DNA of 64,000 bases, from positions 2,445,001 through 2,509,000 of the forward strand of contig NZ_CP092473.1 in NCBI RefSeq assembly GCF_014287515.2, given 5' to 3'. The first letter of the stretch is position 1. Every line of letters starts with the position of its first letter. Under the pieces are notes generated by a model. That model saw only the letters and a list, made by a program, of their open reading frames with translations, was not told where the DNA came from and searched no databases. A program made the position numbers and the translations under genes. Source of the stretch: Roseburia rectibacter (GTDB taxonomy: Bacteria; Bacillota; Clostridia; Lachnospirales; Lachnospiraceae). Positions 33,374 through 43,368 of the stretch are shown in pieces.

Positions 33374-34567
33374 CTATTCTCGTAACCATCTACAGATATC
33401 AACCACTCGCACTCCTTTGTAATCATAAGTTTCGTGATGTGTTCTTGCAATTATCATCTTAGGATATGCATCTCTTATTGCAAGCAAAGGCGAATATTCT
33501 CTTTCAAATGTTTTTTCATCTGAAATATTATCGCTTACCTGAATATATATTTGAGCCTCACGTTTCTTAGCCACAAAATCCACTTCTTTTTTATAGAGTT
33601 TTCCAACATATACCTCATATCCTCTTCTGCGTAACTCCAGATAAACAATATTCTCATAAACTCTTCCAAAATCCATGTTTCGTGTACCATTGACTGCATA
33701 ACGGAATGATGAATCGCAAAGATAATACTTACTATTGTTCGCTAAGTATTTTTTTCCCTTTAAATCATACCGTTTTGCTTCATAGAACAGAAAAGCATTT
33801 TCCAAGTAACCAATATACTTCGATACCGTCTTTCTGCTTATCTCACTTTGATCAATCTTTAAGGTTTTGCTGATATTATTTGGAGAAAGTAAGTTACCGA
33901 TATTATCCATCATAAATTCTGATATATTGGTAAACTCTGATTTATTTCTTATCTTATACTTTTCCACCAAGTCTCTGATAAGAATAGTTGAATACACATC
34001 TCTAACATAGTCATACTGTCTATCCTCAGTCTTATATACATAAGCCCCCGGCATGCCACCAGTTCGGACATACTGATCAAATGCATCATCATATCCATCT
34101 GTAATTTTATAATAAGTTAGATATTCCACGAAAGAAAATGGATATACCTTTATTTCCATCGTTCTTCCAGTAAAAAGTGTTGCTAAATCTGAACTCAGCA
34201 AAAATGCATTTGAACCGGTAATGTAAATATCATAGATTCCTTTTGCGTAAATACTATTGATTGCAAGCTCAAACTGAGGACACAACTGAACCTCATCAAT
34301 CAATAAAACATTAGCCATGCCCTCTTTGTGCTGATCCAAGATGTACTTATGCAATGCGTGATATTCTAACAAATAATCAAACTCTAATTCCTGAAGATTT
34401 ATCATTACAATATTTATGGGTTTCTCTAATGACTGCAAGTATGTAACGAACTCTTGCAACAATACTGATTTGCCGCTTCGTCTGATACCCGTGATAACTT
34501 TTATATCTGGTGTTCCATACAATTCAATCAGTTCATCTAAATACTTTTTTCTCACTATAAGCTGCAT
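33374..34567 (-). CDS. AAA family ATPase with DUF4143 domain
   Basis: A 397-residue protein with an AAA_14-type ATPase: Walker A GIRRSGKSVLLQEF near residue 28, Walker B NVLLIDEVQLC near residue 85, and the sensor-like IYITGSNAFLLS. The C-terminal DUF4143 half shows VDFVAKKREAQIYIQVS, a PD-(D/E)XK-like nuclease motif seen in this family. These proteins are common in gut anaerobes; their function is unestablished. The ATG at 34567 has GGAG eight bases upstream; an ATG at 34606 lacks one. It looks like a stand-alone acquired gene. Confidence 0.85.
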   Translation of the reverse strand: MQLIVRKKYLDELIELYGTPDIKVITGIRRSGKSVLLQEFVTYLQSLEKPINIVMINLQELEFDYLLEYHALHKYILDQHKEGMANVLLIDEVQLCPQFELAINSIYAKGIYDIYITGSNAFLLSSDLATLFTGRTMEIKVYPFSFVEYLTYYKITDGYDDAFDQYVRTGGMPGAYVYKTEDRQYDYVRDVYSTILIRDLVEKYKIRNKSEFTNISEFMMDNIGNLLSPNNISKTLKIDQSEISRKTVSKYIGYLENAFLFYEAKRYDLKGKKYLANNSKYYLCDSSFRYAVNGTRNMDFGRVYENIVYLELRRRGYEVYVGKLYKKEVDFVAKKREAQIYIQVSDNISDEKTFEREYSPLLAIRDAYPKMIIARTHHETYDYKGVRVVDICRWLRE

Positions 34568-34738
34568 GGTGCCATCTCCTATTCCCGCTTTTAGAATTTT
34601 TTTCATTTTTCGGTAATATGATTTTCAGACACATATTAACACAATCTGTGTCTTCTGTCATTATTCTATTCCCACTTTTAAAAAAATATTCATTTTTCGG
34701 TAATAAGCACCCACAAAAACCAATCTACAGTACTATCT

Positions 34739-34802
34739 AAAAAAAGAAGCCAGCATATTGCACAATGTCATTAGGTTAACATTGGCATATTACATGGCTT
34801 CC
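34739..34802 (-). terminator. Terminator below the methyltransferase gene
   Basis: On the minus strand GGAAGCCATGT and a later GGCTTC with inner CAATGT/ACATTG pairing form a long stem ending in TTTTTTT. Confidence 0.75.
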
Positions 34803-34874
34803 TACTTATCTTTTATAACCAATTTGTAAGATGAATTTTTATTTATCAAGTAACTTTACAATCTCCACAGGAAG

Positions 34875-35456
34875 TTATCTTTTTCTTCCTAAATATCGGC
34901 ATACTTTTGATTTGTATTGCAGGTACTCATTTCCGAATGCTTCTATCAAAAAATCTTCCTCTACATTGACTACCTGTAAATGAAAAAATACCACTGCAAA
35001 ACCTGTGGCAAAGCAAAGAATCCAATTAAAGAACGAAAACAATATTCCTATATACATTAAATCAAAACCCAAAAATGCAGGATTTCTGCTAATAGAATAG
35101 ATGCCTGTTGTTACCAAATTGGTCTTTTCTTCTTTTTGCACACCTGCTCTCCAATTTTCCTTCATCTGTGTAACAGAAACAATAAAAGCAAGTACACCGA
35201 ACATTGTTATTACAACTCCTGTAAATTGCAACACAATATATGCTGTTCCCGAATAAAACACAATACTGATAATCTGTATTACAGGAAGCAAATATGTGAT
35301 TATTTTAAGAGCTACTTCTATAAATTTGACAAAACCCTCTTTTCCTTTCCCTAATTGGTCTGTCTTTATGCCTTGCTTTTTCTGACTAATCAGCTTTGCA
35401 AAATAGCAGATGTAGAACACTGCCATCAGTGAAATTGTAACAATTTTTATTATCAT
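34875..35456 (-). CDS. Isoprenylcysteine carboxyl methyltransferase-like membrane protein
   Basis: A 193-residue membrane protein with about four to five segments. The C-terminal catalytic-like region GIYSISRNPAFLGFDLMYIG and EEDFLIEAFGNEYLQYKSKV matches the ICMT/phospholipid methyltransferase superfamily, which binds S-adenosylmethionine at the membrane. The bacterial substrate is unknown. AAGG precedes the ATG by six bases. It is transcribed alone and followed by a terminator. The region is AT-rich compared with the metabolic operons nearby. Confidence 0.82.
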   Translation of the reverse strand: MIIKIVTISLMAVFYICYFAKLISQKKQGIKTDQLGKGKEGFVKFIEVALKIITYLLPVIQIISIVFYSGTAYIVLQFTGVVITMFGVLAFIVSVTQMKENWRAGVQKEEKTNLVTTGIYSISRNPAFLGFDLMYIGILFSFFNWILCFATGFAVVFFHLQVVNVEEDFLIEAFGNEYLQYKSKVCRYLGRKR

Positions 35457-35747
35457 CGTGTACCTTCAACCTCCGATTGAGATTTCACCTGTTTTAAGAG
35501 ATTTAACTGTTATATTTTGTTATTAAATTCTCCGCAAACCCTTGAAAACACTGGATTTGTTGCAGGTGAGCTTTCCCTTATTTTTTCCCTTGTGTTATAT
35601 TTATGAACTCTGATAAGGGCAAATACAAGGGCAAAAAAATTATATAAAACAGTATAACACAAAATAAAAGTGACATGGTGAACTGATTGAAATGCTTCTT
35701 AATTTTTGCTACTAATGATTGATTAAATGATAAGGAGATGGGATACG

Positions 35748-35984
35748 ATGAGAACAATATTTGCAGAATACAATCCACAACGAAACAGCATTGACATTTA
35801 TACAAATGTTGGCTATATGCTTCGCATTGACTGCTGGGAAGCCGAAAAGGATTTAAAAACCACACCCGGATCAGACTGTGCATTGACTTCACTTGCAGTC
35901 GATGAACCACTTGAATATGCGAGATTATATCTTGAGTGCAATTTACAGATGTGGGTAGATACAGAAGATTCATTAGAGTTATAA
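35748..35984 (+). CDS. Small DUF6061-like protein
   Basis: A 78-residue soluble protein beginning MRTIFAEYNPQRNSIDIYTN and containing MLRIDCWEAEKDLKTTPGSD and DEPLEYARLYLE. It resembles the short DUF6061 proteins of Lachnospiraceae, which have no known function and often sit near mobile or variable regions. The ATG at 35748 has AAGGAG ten bases upstream; an ATG seven codons earlier overlaps that site. It is one of the few plus-strand genes here. A hairpin AAGCAGCCTGT/ACAGGCTGCTT (35990-36025) follows, without a T run. Confidence 0.65.
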   Translation: MRTIFAEYNPQRNSIDIYTNVGYMLRIDCWEAEKDLKTTPGSDCALTSLAVDEPLEYARLYLECNLQMWVDTEDSLEL

Positions 35985-36143
35985 AATGCAAGCAGCCTGT
36001 ATGCTTCATTACACACAGGCTGCTTAATCAAATTTATTATAATTGATGAAAAATCGGTTACATTTTGTCAAAAGTACAAAACTTTTTGAAACCAAGTGCT
36101 TTTAATTCCTGTTATGATACTGAGGATATCCCAGCAATACTTG

Positions 36144-38588
36144 CTATCCCTGATACCTTATTCTTTCTACCAGCGTTTCCTTTTTCAGATTACTGCTTAA
36201 AACGCAGGAAAGCACAATCTGCAAAAGGCTGACCAGCAAAATCATAGCAAGAATTGGTGTAATTGGAACATGATAGACATTCATTCCAAATATCCCATTA
36301 TGCTTTGCATAGGCAAAGAGCACGTAGCCAAGTGGCAGACCAACGACAAGTGCTACACATATGGTGCCAACCGTAAAAATCAGTCCCTGTAACTGCAGAC
36401 ATAAATTTAATTGTTTATTTGTCATACCCACAGCCTGTAATACACCATATTCCTGCTTTTTTGTCGTAATATTCATGATCATGGTGTTTGCCATATTCAT
36501 AAAACCGATGAGTCCTACAACCGCTATAAACAGATAACAGCCGAGCTTCATCATGCGGGCTGCTAATTCTGCATATTGTAACTGTGCATGATAGGTATCC
36601 ATTTTTATATGCGAAGTATTAGAAATCAAAGTATTCAGACTCTGTTCCACAGATGCCATATCTTTTTTATCACAGTCCACCCACAGATATCCATAGGCTG
36701 TTCCTCTCGGATTCATGGAACGGTATACACCTTCTGGAATGACAAGATAAGTGTCCGCGCTTACAAAGGATCCTGCAATCTTTCCCTGATAGGTATAGGT
36801 TTCACTTCCATTCTCAAAGTCAAATGCAATGGATTCACCCGGAGCATATCCATCTTGTTCCATCCACGTTGACCAGCCAAAGAAAATATCACCATTCTTT
36901 ACCGCCTGATCATAGTCCATAGAGCCAATATCCCCGTCCTGGCGCATAAAATCAAAATCCTTTTTACTCACAATATCAGCCGGAAATCTCGTTTCGTTCA
37001 AATTTATAGAGACAATCTCTCTCGTCATGACATCTGTCACTCCCGGAATGCTTTTGATTTCTTCAATCAGCGAATCATTCAATGGATTATCCGTCAGAAT
37101 CGTATCCAGATTATTCTCCGGATATCTTTCATCATACTCAGCAGAATAGTCAAGCTGCAGTTCAAATTGTCCATGATTAACGGAAAGACGTGCTTCATGC
37201 TCCGTGTCAATATTTCCCACATAATTAGAGATAATCACAAACAATGTGCAGGAAAGCCCCATTGTGAGGATGGTACCAATGGTTCTTTTTGGGTTACCCG
37301 TTACATTTGCCATTGCCATAGAAAACACGGTGACATTTTTTCTGCCATTTCGTTTTCCTTTTTTGTGTGTTTCTGCATTTTCTAAATACCGTGTTGCTTC
37401 GATAGGTGAAATCCGTGAAACAATTTTCATTGGTTTACGCAGTGACAAAGCAACGGTAAGAAATGATACGAAAATACAGAGAAGCATAACAGGCAGGGAA
37501 AACAGTGACACCTGCTGATTTTGGACTCCCATAGAGTCAGTTCCGGTTGATACAAGATTCCCCTGTTCTACCAGCCAGTTAAAACCGCATTTTGCAATCA
37601 GAAAGCCAAAAAGCAATCCAACTGGTATTGAAAAAGATGTCAAAAAAATGCCCTCTCTGAAGATCAGTTGTTTCATCTGCTTTTTTGTTGCTCCCAGAGC
37701 CTTGATTTTTCCATACTCCTGTATCTTGTTGGCAATACCGACCTGAAAAATATTATAAATGACCACAACAGAGAAAAGTACAATTGCAAGAATCAAAACC
37801 CCGCATACTGCAATCGTTTCATAACTCGGCTGCAAGACCCATTGCAAATAGAGATCATTGACTATAACGTTTTTTTCTTCGATCCCACAAGATGCTGCAA
37901 TCTGCTTTATAACCGGTTCAATATTATTCATAGATACATTTGCAGAATCATTTAAAGTAAAATAAATATTATACTGTCTGTCATTCTCTGCGACGTGCTC
38001 ATCATAAAACTCCTGTGACCCGAAAGCAACATAAGATGCCTCGATGGTATACTCATCCCAATCATATAGGATTCCGCTGACAACAAATTCTTCCGGCTTA
38101 TATTCTGACTGCATCCCTGCGCGGTAATCCAGTGTAACCGTATCTCCGACCTTTACATCATCATATCCCATTTCACTAAAAAATGCTCTTCCTGCGGCAA
38201 TTTCCTGCATTTTTTCCGGATACTTTCCTTCCTTTAACTCATATTCCTTATTATAGGGAAGCATTTTTCTTGCAGTCTCATCCATGCAGACAAACCCGCC
38301 TTTTTCATTGCCTTTTATGATGCCTTCTGTACACAGAATTCCCATTGTATCTATTTCTGCACGGCGGCTTACTTCCTTTAACTGCGAGGCATCTGCTGCG
38401 ACAAACAGACCATAATTGCTTCCATATGAGCCTGCCGCCTGACTTTTCTGCAAACGTATCATTCCATTTCCCACAGTACTGATAATCACAAGCAGCATCG
38501 TAGTCAGACATATGGACATCATAATCAGTATACTTCTTGTCTTGTTCTTTTTGTCATTGCTATATGCAATCCTGCTTATTGTCTTCAT
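36144..38588 (-). CDS. ABC transporter permease, FtsX/MacB family
   Basis: An 814-residue membrane protein. An N-terminal membrane segment and a large extracytoplasmic domain precede three membrane segments (around residues 265-370), then a second extracytoplasmic domain and a C-terminal FtsX segment set with GVLQAVGMTNKQLNLCLQLQ. The first FtsX loop has KIKALGATKKQMKQLIFREG. Duplicated FtsX permeases of this kind move or sense antimicrobial peptides. The start overlaps the ATPase stop (ATGA). Its two-component system lies just upstream. Confidence 0.9.
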   Translation of the reverse strand: MKTISRIAYSNDKKNKTRSILIMMSICLTTMLLVIISTVGNGMIRLQKSQAAGSYGSNYGLFVAADASQLKEVSRRAEIDTMGILCTEGIIKGNEKGGFVCMDETARKMLPYNKEYELKEGKYPEKMQEIAAGRAFFSEMGYDDVKVGDTVTLDYRAGMQSEYKPEEFVVSGILYDWDEYTIEASYVAFGSQEFYDEHVAENDRQYNIYFTLNDSANVSMNNIEPVIKQIAASCGIEEKNVIVNDLYLQWVLQPSYETIAVCGVLILAIVLFSVVVIYNIFQVGIANKIQEYGKIKALGATKKQMKQLIFREGIFLTSFSIPVGLLFGFLIAKCGFNWLVEQGNLVSTGTDSMGVQNQQVSLFSLPVMLLCIFVSFLTVALSLRKPMKIVSRISPIEATRYLENAETHKKGKRNGRKNVTVFSMAMANVTGNPKRTIGTILTMGLSCTLFVIISNYVGNIDTEHEARLSVNHGQFELQLDYSAEYDERYPENNLDTILTDNPLNDSLIEEIKSIPGVTDVMTREIVSINLNETRFPADIVSKKDFDFMRQDGDIGSMDYDQAVKNGDIFFGWSTWMEQDGYAPGESIAFDFENGSETYTYQGKIAGSFVSADTYLVIPEGVYRSMNPRGTAYGYLWVDCDKKDMASVEQSLNTLISNTSHIKMDTYHAQLQYAELAARMMKLGCYLFIAVVGLIGFMNMANTMIMNITTKKQEYGVLQAVGMTNKQLNLCLQLQGLIFTVGTICVALVVGLPLGYVLFAYAKHNGIFGMNVYHVPITPILAMILLVSLLQIVLSCVLSSNLKKETLVERIRYQG

Positions 38589-39259
38589 CTGAAATCCACC
38601 ACCTGTCCGTCCTCAATCACCAGAATACGGTCAGCGACCTGTGCAATTTCGTCATCATGGGTAATCATTACAATTGTCTGTCCATATTTTTTTGCTGTCA
38701 TCTTAAGCAGAGCGATTACCTCATCACTGGTCTTAGAATCAAGATTTCCTGTCGGCTCATCTGCAAATATAATTTCCGGACGATTCACCAGTGCTCTTGC
38801 AATTGCTACTCTCTGCTGCTGTCCTCCGGATAACTGATTTGGCAGATTATAAATCCGGTTTTCAATCCCCAGAGTTGCAATAATATCATTTACATACGCT
38901 TCATCCACTTTTCTTCCATCCAGCCCCAGTGGCAGTACAATATTTTCCCAGACATTAACAGATGAAACCAGATTAAATGCCTGAAAAACAAATCCGATTT
39001 TTCTTCTGCGGAAAACAGCAAGAGCATCTTCTTTCATCCTGTATAAATCTTTCCCTGCTAAAGTAACTCTGCCTTTTGTCGGGGTATCAAGCCCTCCAAG
39101 CATATGAAGTAATGTACTTTTACCGGAACCTGACTTTCCAACAATTGCGACAAATTCTCCCTGCTCAATCTGAATGTCCACCTGGTTGACCGCTTTGACC
39201 TGATTCTCACCTGTGCCATAAAACTTACAAAGCTGCCTGGTTTCTAATATCACACTCAT
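38585..39259 (-). CDS. ABC transporter ATP-binding protein (LolD/MacB-like)
   Basis: A 224-residue ATPase. Walker A GKSGSGKSTLLHMLGG near residue 41, Q-loop VFQAFNLVSSVNVWENI, signature LSGGQQQRVAIARAL and Walker B IIFADEPTGNLDS are all intact, with H-loop MITHDDEIA. It powers the FtsX permease encoded downstream with a four-base overlap. AGGAGG lies seven bases before the ATG. It is separated from the kinase gene upstream by a strong terminator, so it has its own, possibly induced, promoter. Confidence 0.95.
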   Translation of the reverse strand: MSVILETRQLCKFYGTGENQVKAVNQVDIQIEQGEFVAIVGKSGSGKSTLLHMLGGLDTPTKGRVTLAGKDLYRMKEDALAVFRRRKIGFVFQAFNLVSSVNVWENIVLPLGLDGRKVDEAYVNDIIATLGIENRIYNLPNQLSGGQQQRVAIARALVNRPEIIFADEPTGNLDSKTSDEVIALLKMTAKKYGQTIVMITHDDEIAQVADRILVIEDGQVVDFR

Positions 39260-39382
39260 GTGTTGCCTCCTTTTTAATTCTGTAAAGTTTACCTTTTCAG
39301 CACACTTTCTTTGCCTGTTTATATATCATTTTTCAACCTACATGCTGATTGTAGCAATATAATCTTTCATTTCACTTTCAAA

Positions 39383-39426
39383 AATTGGGCAGAAATCTTA
39401 CAGAATTGTAAGATTTCTGCCCAATT
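39383..39426 (-). terminator. Terminator below the sensor kinase gene
   Basis: AATTGGGCAGAAATCTTAC and its perfect 19-bp complement around a six-base loop, followed by TTTTT on the minus strand. Confidence 0.9.
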
Positions 39427-39431
39427 AAAAT

Positions 39432-40676
39432 TTAACCAACATATGGTAATTGAATCACAAACGTGCTTCCTTTTTTCTTTTTGCCGGAGATTACCGTGAT
39501 CATACCTCCGTGTTTTTCGATAATTTCTCTCGATAGAAAAAGTCCGATTCCCGTGCCACTCTCTTCCCTGACCTCCCTGGAACCTCCTCTGTAAAATCGT
39601 TGAAAAATTTTGTGATACTCATTCTGCGGAATACCGATTCCCTGATCCTCAATTTCCATTCTTACAAGATCGTTTTTTTTTTGTAACCGGATAAATATTT
39701 TTGAACCACCCGGACTGTACTTGACCGCATTATCCAGAACGTTGATAAAAGCTTCACCAAGCCACCTTTTATCCTGCACAACCATGCATGTTTCCAGCTC
39801 TTTTGCATAGTCAAAAATGAATTCAATTTCTTTCTCATCCGCTTTTGGATAAGTACGGTTCACAGCAGATATGACAGTATCCATAAGCGGAAGTTTTTTC
39901 TTATTAATCTGAATCAGTCCGGTTTCCATCTTGGATATTTCAAGAAGCGACTGCAATAATGTCTCCAGTCCATCCAGAGCACTCCGACAACGAATACGAA
40001 ACTCCTCCTGTTCTGTGGCACTTAAGTCATTCTGCATCAACACACTAAAACATGTATCCAAAGCTGCAACCGGTGTCTTTAACTGGTGAGAGATATCAGA
40101 AACCATTTCTTTCGTGCTCTCTTTTTCTTCCCGTGCTTCTTCCTTTAGCAACTGAATATGATGTCCGATTGCTTCAAGCTGGTCATTCAATTTTTCCAGT
40201 TCAGCGTGATTTTCCGTTTTCAGTAAATCATCAAATTTATTTTCACGGAATCTGATCAGAATTTCTTCTAACTGGTCTAAAATTTTCTGATGACACGCAT
40301 CTTCTGTCTTCTTCCAATAAAATAAAATAATCAAAAGAAGCACGCATATCACAGTGCTTACAGCACCGGTCACCATAACCTGATGCCGGAATTGCGAATA
40401 AAACACATTCCCTTTATTTCCCCAGTATCCATATTGCTCCAATAATCGCCTTCCCTGTTCGTTGGTTTCAATATCCTTATCCTTAAGCAATTCCGAAACA
40501 GCATCCAGCCCGGAAAATTTTTCCTTTGCTGCAATTTCTGTCATAAGATTCATTTTATATTTATAATCTTCATAAAACACATACGTGGTAAAGCAATTTA
40601 ATATTGCAAACAATAATATGACAGGTAATACCAAGGAGAGCACTACTGTAATCTTCTTGCGATATCTCTTTGTCAC
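39432..40676 (-). CDS. Sensor histidine kinase (antimicrobial peptide/bacitracin-type module)
   Basis: A 414-residue kinase with two membrane segments (near residues 10-30 and 110-130) enclosing a short outer loop, then the H-box SHQLKTPVAALDTCFSVL, N-box NVLDNAVKYSPGG and G-box EESGTGIGLFLSRE. The GTG start at 40676 overlaps the regulator stop (GTGA) and has AGGAGGT seven bases upstream. It pairs with the adjacent regulator and probably controls the ABC transporter that follows the terminator. Confidence 0.92.
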   Translation of the reverse strand: MTKRYRKKITVVLSLVLPVILLFAILNCFTTYVFYEDYKYKMNLMTEIAAKEKFSGLDAVSELLKDKDIETNEQGRRLLEQYGYWGNKGNVFYSQFRHQVMVTGAVSTVICVLLLIILFYWKKTEDACHQKILDQLEEILIRFRENKFDDLLKTENHAELEKLNDQLEAIGHHIQLLKEEAREEKESTKEMVSDISHQLKTPVAALDTCFSVLMQNDLSATEQEEFRIRCRSALDGLETLLQSLLEISKMETGLIQINKKKLPLMDTVISAVNRTYPKADEKEIEFIFDYAKELETCMVVQDKRWLGEAFINVLDNAVKYSPGGSKIFIRLQKKNDLVRMEIEDQGIGIPQNEYHKIFQRFYRGGSREVREESGTGIGLFLSREIIEKHGGMITVISGKKKKGSTFVIQLPYVG

Positions 40677-41362
40677 TGCCTTACCTCCTGATTCCATATA
40701 TACCCAAGACCTCTGATATTCTTTATATAGACCGGTGCAGCCGGATTGTCTTCGATTTTCTCACGGAGTCTTCTGATATTGACAGCGATTGTATTTTCAT
40801 CCACAAAATCCCCTTCCAGATCAAACACATTTTCCAATATTTGTGTTTTTGAAAGAATCTGTTTCGGATTCTGAAGAAAAAAAGTCAGCATTTTCAACTC
40901 CGTTTTTGTCAGACTGATTTCACGACTCTTTATCAGGACTTTCATTTCTCCTGCGATAAATACGATATCTCCCGAAATCATCTTTCCGGCTTCCGTTTTC
41001 TCCTGTCTGCGGCGGAAATGTGCTTCTATTTTCAAAAGAAGTACCGAAAGACTAAACGGCTTTGTAATATAATCATCTGCCCCTGCTTCATATCCCATGA
41101 CCTGATCCATCTCCTGATCTAGTGCTGTAAGACAAATAATGTATGTATTATAATTGCATCTCATCCACCTTACAAATTCCAGTCCATTCCCATCCGGAAG
41201 ATTCACATCACAAATGGTAACATCCACATTATTATCACTTGCAATTCTTTTCGCTTTTTTCATTGATTCTGCTGAAAAAACCTCATATCCGGATTTTTTC
41301 AGTGAGAATGTAATTCCACGATTTAAATTTTCATCATCTTCAACCACGAGTATACCTGGCAT
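40673..41362 (-). CDS. Response regulator, OmpR/PhoB family
   Basis: A 229-residue regulator with receiver motifs VVEDDEN, TICDVNLPDGNG (phospho-acceptor Asp) and ADDYITKPFSLSVL, and a winged-helix domain (LTKTELKMLTFFLQNPKQIL; ENTIAVNIRRLREKIE; IRGLGYIWNQ). It is first in the kinase operon. GAGAGG lies about ten bases before the ATG. A GGGAG-ATGA-CTCCC hairpin (about 41401-41414) lies in its leader and could be an attenuator. Confidence 0.92.
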   Translation of the reverse strand: MPGILVVEDDENLNRGITFSLKKSGYEVFSAESMKKAKRIASDNNVDVTICDVNLPDGNGLEFVRWMRCNYNTYIICLTALDQEMDQVMGYEAGADDYITKPFSLSVLLLKIEAHFRRRQEKTEAGKMISGDIVFIAGEMKVLIKSREISLTKTELKMLTFFLQNPKQILSKTQILENVFDLEGDFVDENTIAVNIRRLREKIEDNPAAPVYIKNIRGLGYIWNQEVRQ

Positions 41363-41429
41363 AGCATATGCACCTCTCTTTATTAACTATATATATCAGC
41401 TGGGAGATGACTCCCACCTCTGGCTGTTA

Positions 41430-42299
41430 TTATGTCAAATTCAAAGACATCTGAACATATTTATCCGGTAACTCATGAAGATACCAAAAGCACTCATTTG
41501 GATCATAGATAATTCCATTTTCGGCACATCTTTTTCTGAACATATCCATAAGTTTCTCGTTATCAGGGCTTGCAAGGTCATATGCATTTCCATATGTATA
41601 GATGTATTTTTTCTTAAGCCCTGGAAAATATCTGTCCAATGCCTGATAAAAATATTCCCTGTCTCCATCCCTTAATGTAACTCCCATGTTGAAGCATATG
41701 ATTCCTTTTACGCCAGCTTCCATACAGTAATCAAGAATACCATTGATGTTTTCCTTTGTATCATTTATAAAAGGTAATATAGGTGTCAGCCACACGACAG
41801 TTGGAATCCCTGCCTTTTTAAATTGCATAAGTGCTTCAAATCTCTCATGGGTTGTAGAAACATTCGGCTCTAAAATCTTGCAGAGTGTTTCGTCATAAGT
41901 AGTCATTGTCATCTGTACAACAGCTTTTGCTTTCGCGTTGATTGATTTTAAAATATCCATATCCCGCAATATTCTGGTAGATTTTGTCTGAATTGCAACA
42001 CCATATTCATATTTGTCAATCAGCTCCAAACATCTTCTGGTCAGTTTTAATTTTTCTTCTGCTTGAAGATAAGGATCGCACATAGCACCGGTTCCTATCA
42101 TACATTCTTTGCGTTTGGATTTTAATGCCTTTTCAAGAAGCTGTGGAGCATTTGCTTTTACCTCTATATCCTCAAATTCATGTGTAAATCCATAGCAGTT
42201 ACTCCTGCTGTCGCAATAAATGCAGCCATGCGTACAGCCTCTGTATATATTCATTCCATTATTACTTGAAAGAATTCCCTTTGCTTCTACAAAATGCAT
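41430..42299 (-). CDS. Radical SAM protein, SplB-like
   Basis: A 289-residue radical SAM protein with CTHGCIYC (CX3CX2C) near residues 22-29 after MNIYRG, and MIGTGAMCDPYLQAE, the pattern of the SPL/Rv2578c group. Spore photoproduct lyase itself is longer and needs a further Cys. These relatives are common beside unrelated genes, and the substrate is unknown. It lies 31 bases downstream of a GNAT gene and could be co-transcribed with it. Confidence 0.85.
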   Translation of the reverse strand: MHFVEAKGILSSNNGMNIYRGCTHGCIYCDSRSNCYGFTHEFEDIEVKANAPQLLEKALKSKRKECMIGTGAMCDPYLQAEEKLKLTRRCLELIDKYEYGVAIQTKSTRILRDMDILKSINAKAKAVVQMTMTTYDETLCKILEPNVSTTHERFEALMQFKKAGIPTVVWLTPILPFINDTKENINGILDYCMEAGVKGIICFNMGVTLRDGDREYFYQALDRYFPGLKKKYIYTYGNAYDLASPDNEKLMDMFRKRCAENGIIYDPNECFWYLHELPDKYVQMSLNLT

Positions 42300-42330
42300 A
42301 TGTACTCTCCCCTAATTCTACAATTGAAAG

Positions 42331-42774
42331 TTATATATATCTTTGCAAATATACCATATCTATTAACTGTACACCGCTCTCATAAATTGGGTGGTCATAA
42401 TTGTCAGTAAAGAAATTGGGAATCTTGTGAGAACGGGCAAATCCACATTTTTCATAAAATGGTATCGTCAATGGACTGTCACCTGTTCCAACTTGCAAAA
42501 CAGAATATTCATCTGCATATTTACTGGCAAGAAAATCAATTAGTGCTTTGCCATAGCCCTTTCCCTGATTTTCCGGATCGACTGCGATATTCTTGATTTC
42601 AAGTATTCCGTTACCTTCATCGGTGACAACACATTCAGCTTTTACATTACCATCTTCAAGTGCATACATAGTACCTTTTTCAAGATAGCGATCAATCATA
42701 TTTTCCTGCTCATCAGCTAATAGCAATAAGGATATAAACTGCTTTTTATTCTCATTCACTTCTCGTATTTTCAT
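42331..42774 (-). CDS. GNAT family N-acetyltransferase
   Basis: A 147-residue acetyltransferase. The acetyl-CoA loop is VDPENQGKGYGKALIDFL near residues 72-89, and FYEKCGFARSHKIPNFF is the usual beta5-alpha4 region. The ATG at 42774 has GGAG eight bases upstream. The acceptor is unknown. Confidence 0.88.
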   Translation of the reverse strand: MKIREVNENKKQFISLLLLADEQENMIDRYLEKGTMYALEDGNVKAECVVTDEGNGILEIKNIAVDPENQGKGYGKALIDFLASKYADEYSVLQVGTGDSPLTIPFYEKCGFARSHKIPNFFTDNYDHPIYESGVQLIDMVYLQRYI

Positions 42775-42925
42775 ATCCATTACTCCATCAAATTGGAATT
42801 TTATCGTTCTTTCATACAATACACATAAGTCTGTACAATATTACGCATATAAATAAACTGATTATGTTTGCTCTATTTGTTTTATAGTTTGCATTTGTCG
42901 GATTTCATTTTTTTATTTTGTTATT

Positions 42926-43303
42926 TCAAGTAAAATCAAATACATGCAATGGGACAATAACAATAATAAGACTAAATAGTAAAGTCACTATCTTTAATAT
43001 TTTACTTTTTTTCCAGAAAAAATAGTACATTGCAAACTGCAATATTATACTTATTGTAAAATAAAGTATCCACTTTAATTCCCATTGCACAATAGCTATT
43101 ATTGATTCATAATCAAATTCAGTAAAAATTATGCATACAATAAATATCCAAAGAAAAAGTAAAAATACAATAAATTCGTATCCTGCTAATGCAAGTACTT
43201 TTTTTCTTATACTTGCATTTCGCATAAAAAAAACAACCCCAATAGATAATATACACAATAAAAATGTTCTATAATAATCCGAAAAAATTATTTCTGTTAT
43301 CAC
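42926..43303 (-). CDS. Small membrane protein of unknown function
   Basis: A 125-residue protein with about four hydrophobic segments and no recognised family. The GTG at 43303 is preceded by AGGAG at ideal spacing. The frame stays open upstream to 43435 across two 30-bp repeats, but that part lacks a ribosome binding site. Base composition is distinctly AT-rich, unlike the hydrogenase and cobalamin genes, which suggests recent acquisition. It is followed in the same direction by a second membrane protein gene upstream (43450-43845). Confidence 0.6.
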   Translation of the reverse strand: MITEIIFSDYYRTFLLCILSIGVVFFMRNASIRKKVLALAGYEFIVFLLFLWIFIVCIIFTEFDYESIIAIVQWELKWILYFTISIILQFAMYYFFWKKSKILKIVTLLFSLIIVIVPLHVFDFT

Positions 43304-43368
43304 ATTCGTGTCTCCTATAAAAACTTCTGTTAAATCAGCACAATTTTTCAAATATTGATAGCAGCAAT

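Noticed and set aside
35570..35650. Possible attachment site around the repeated CCCTT/AAGGG motifs
   Set aside because: No integrase gene, no tRNA and no matching second site in the window.
35578..36009. 143-codon minus-strand frame opposite the DUF6061-like gene
   Set aside because: The plus-strand frame has the ribosome binding site and family resemblance; the minus frame starts in a hairpin and lacks both.
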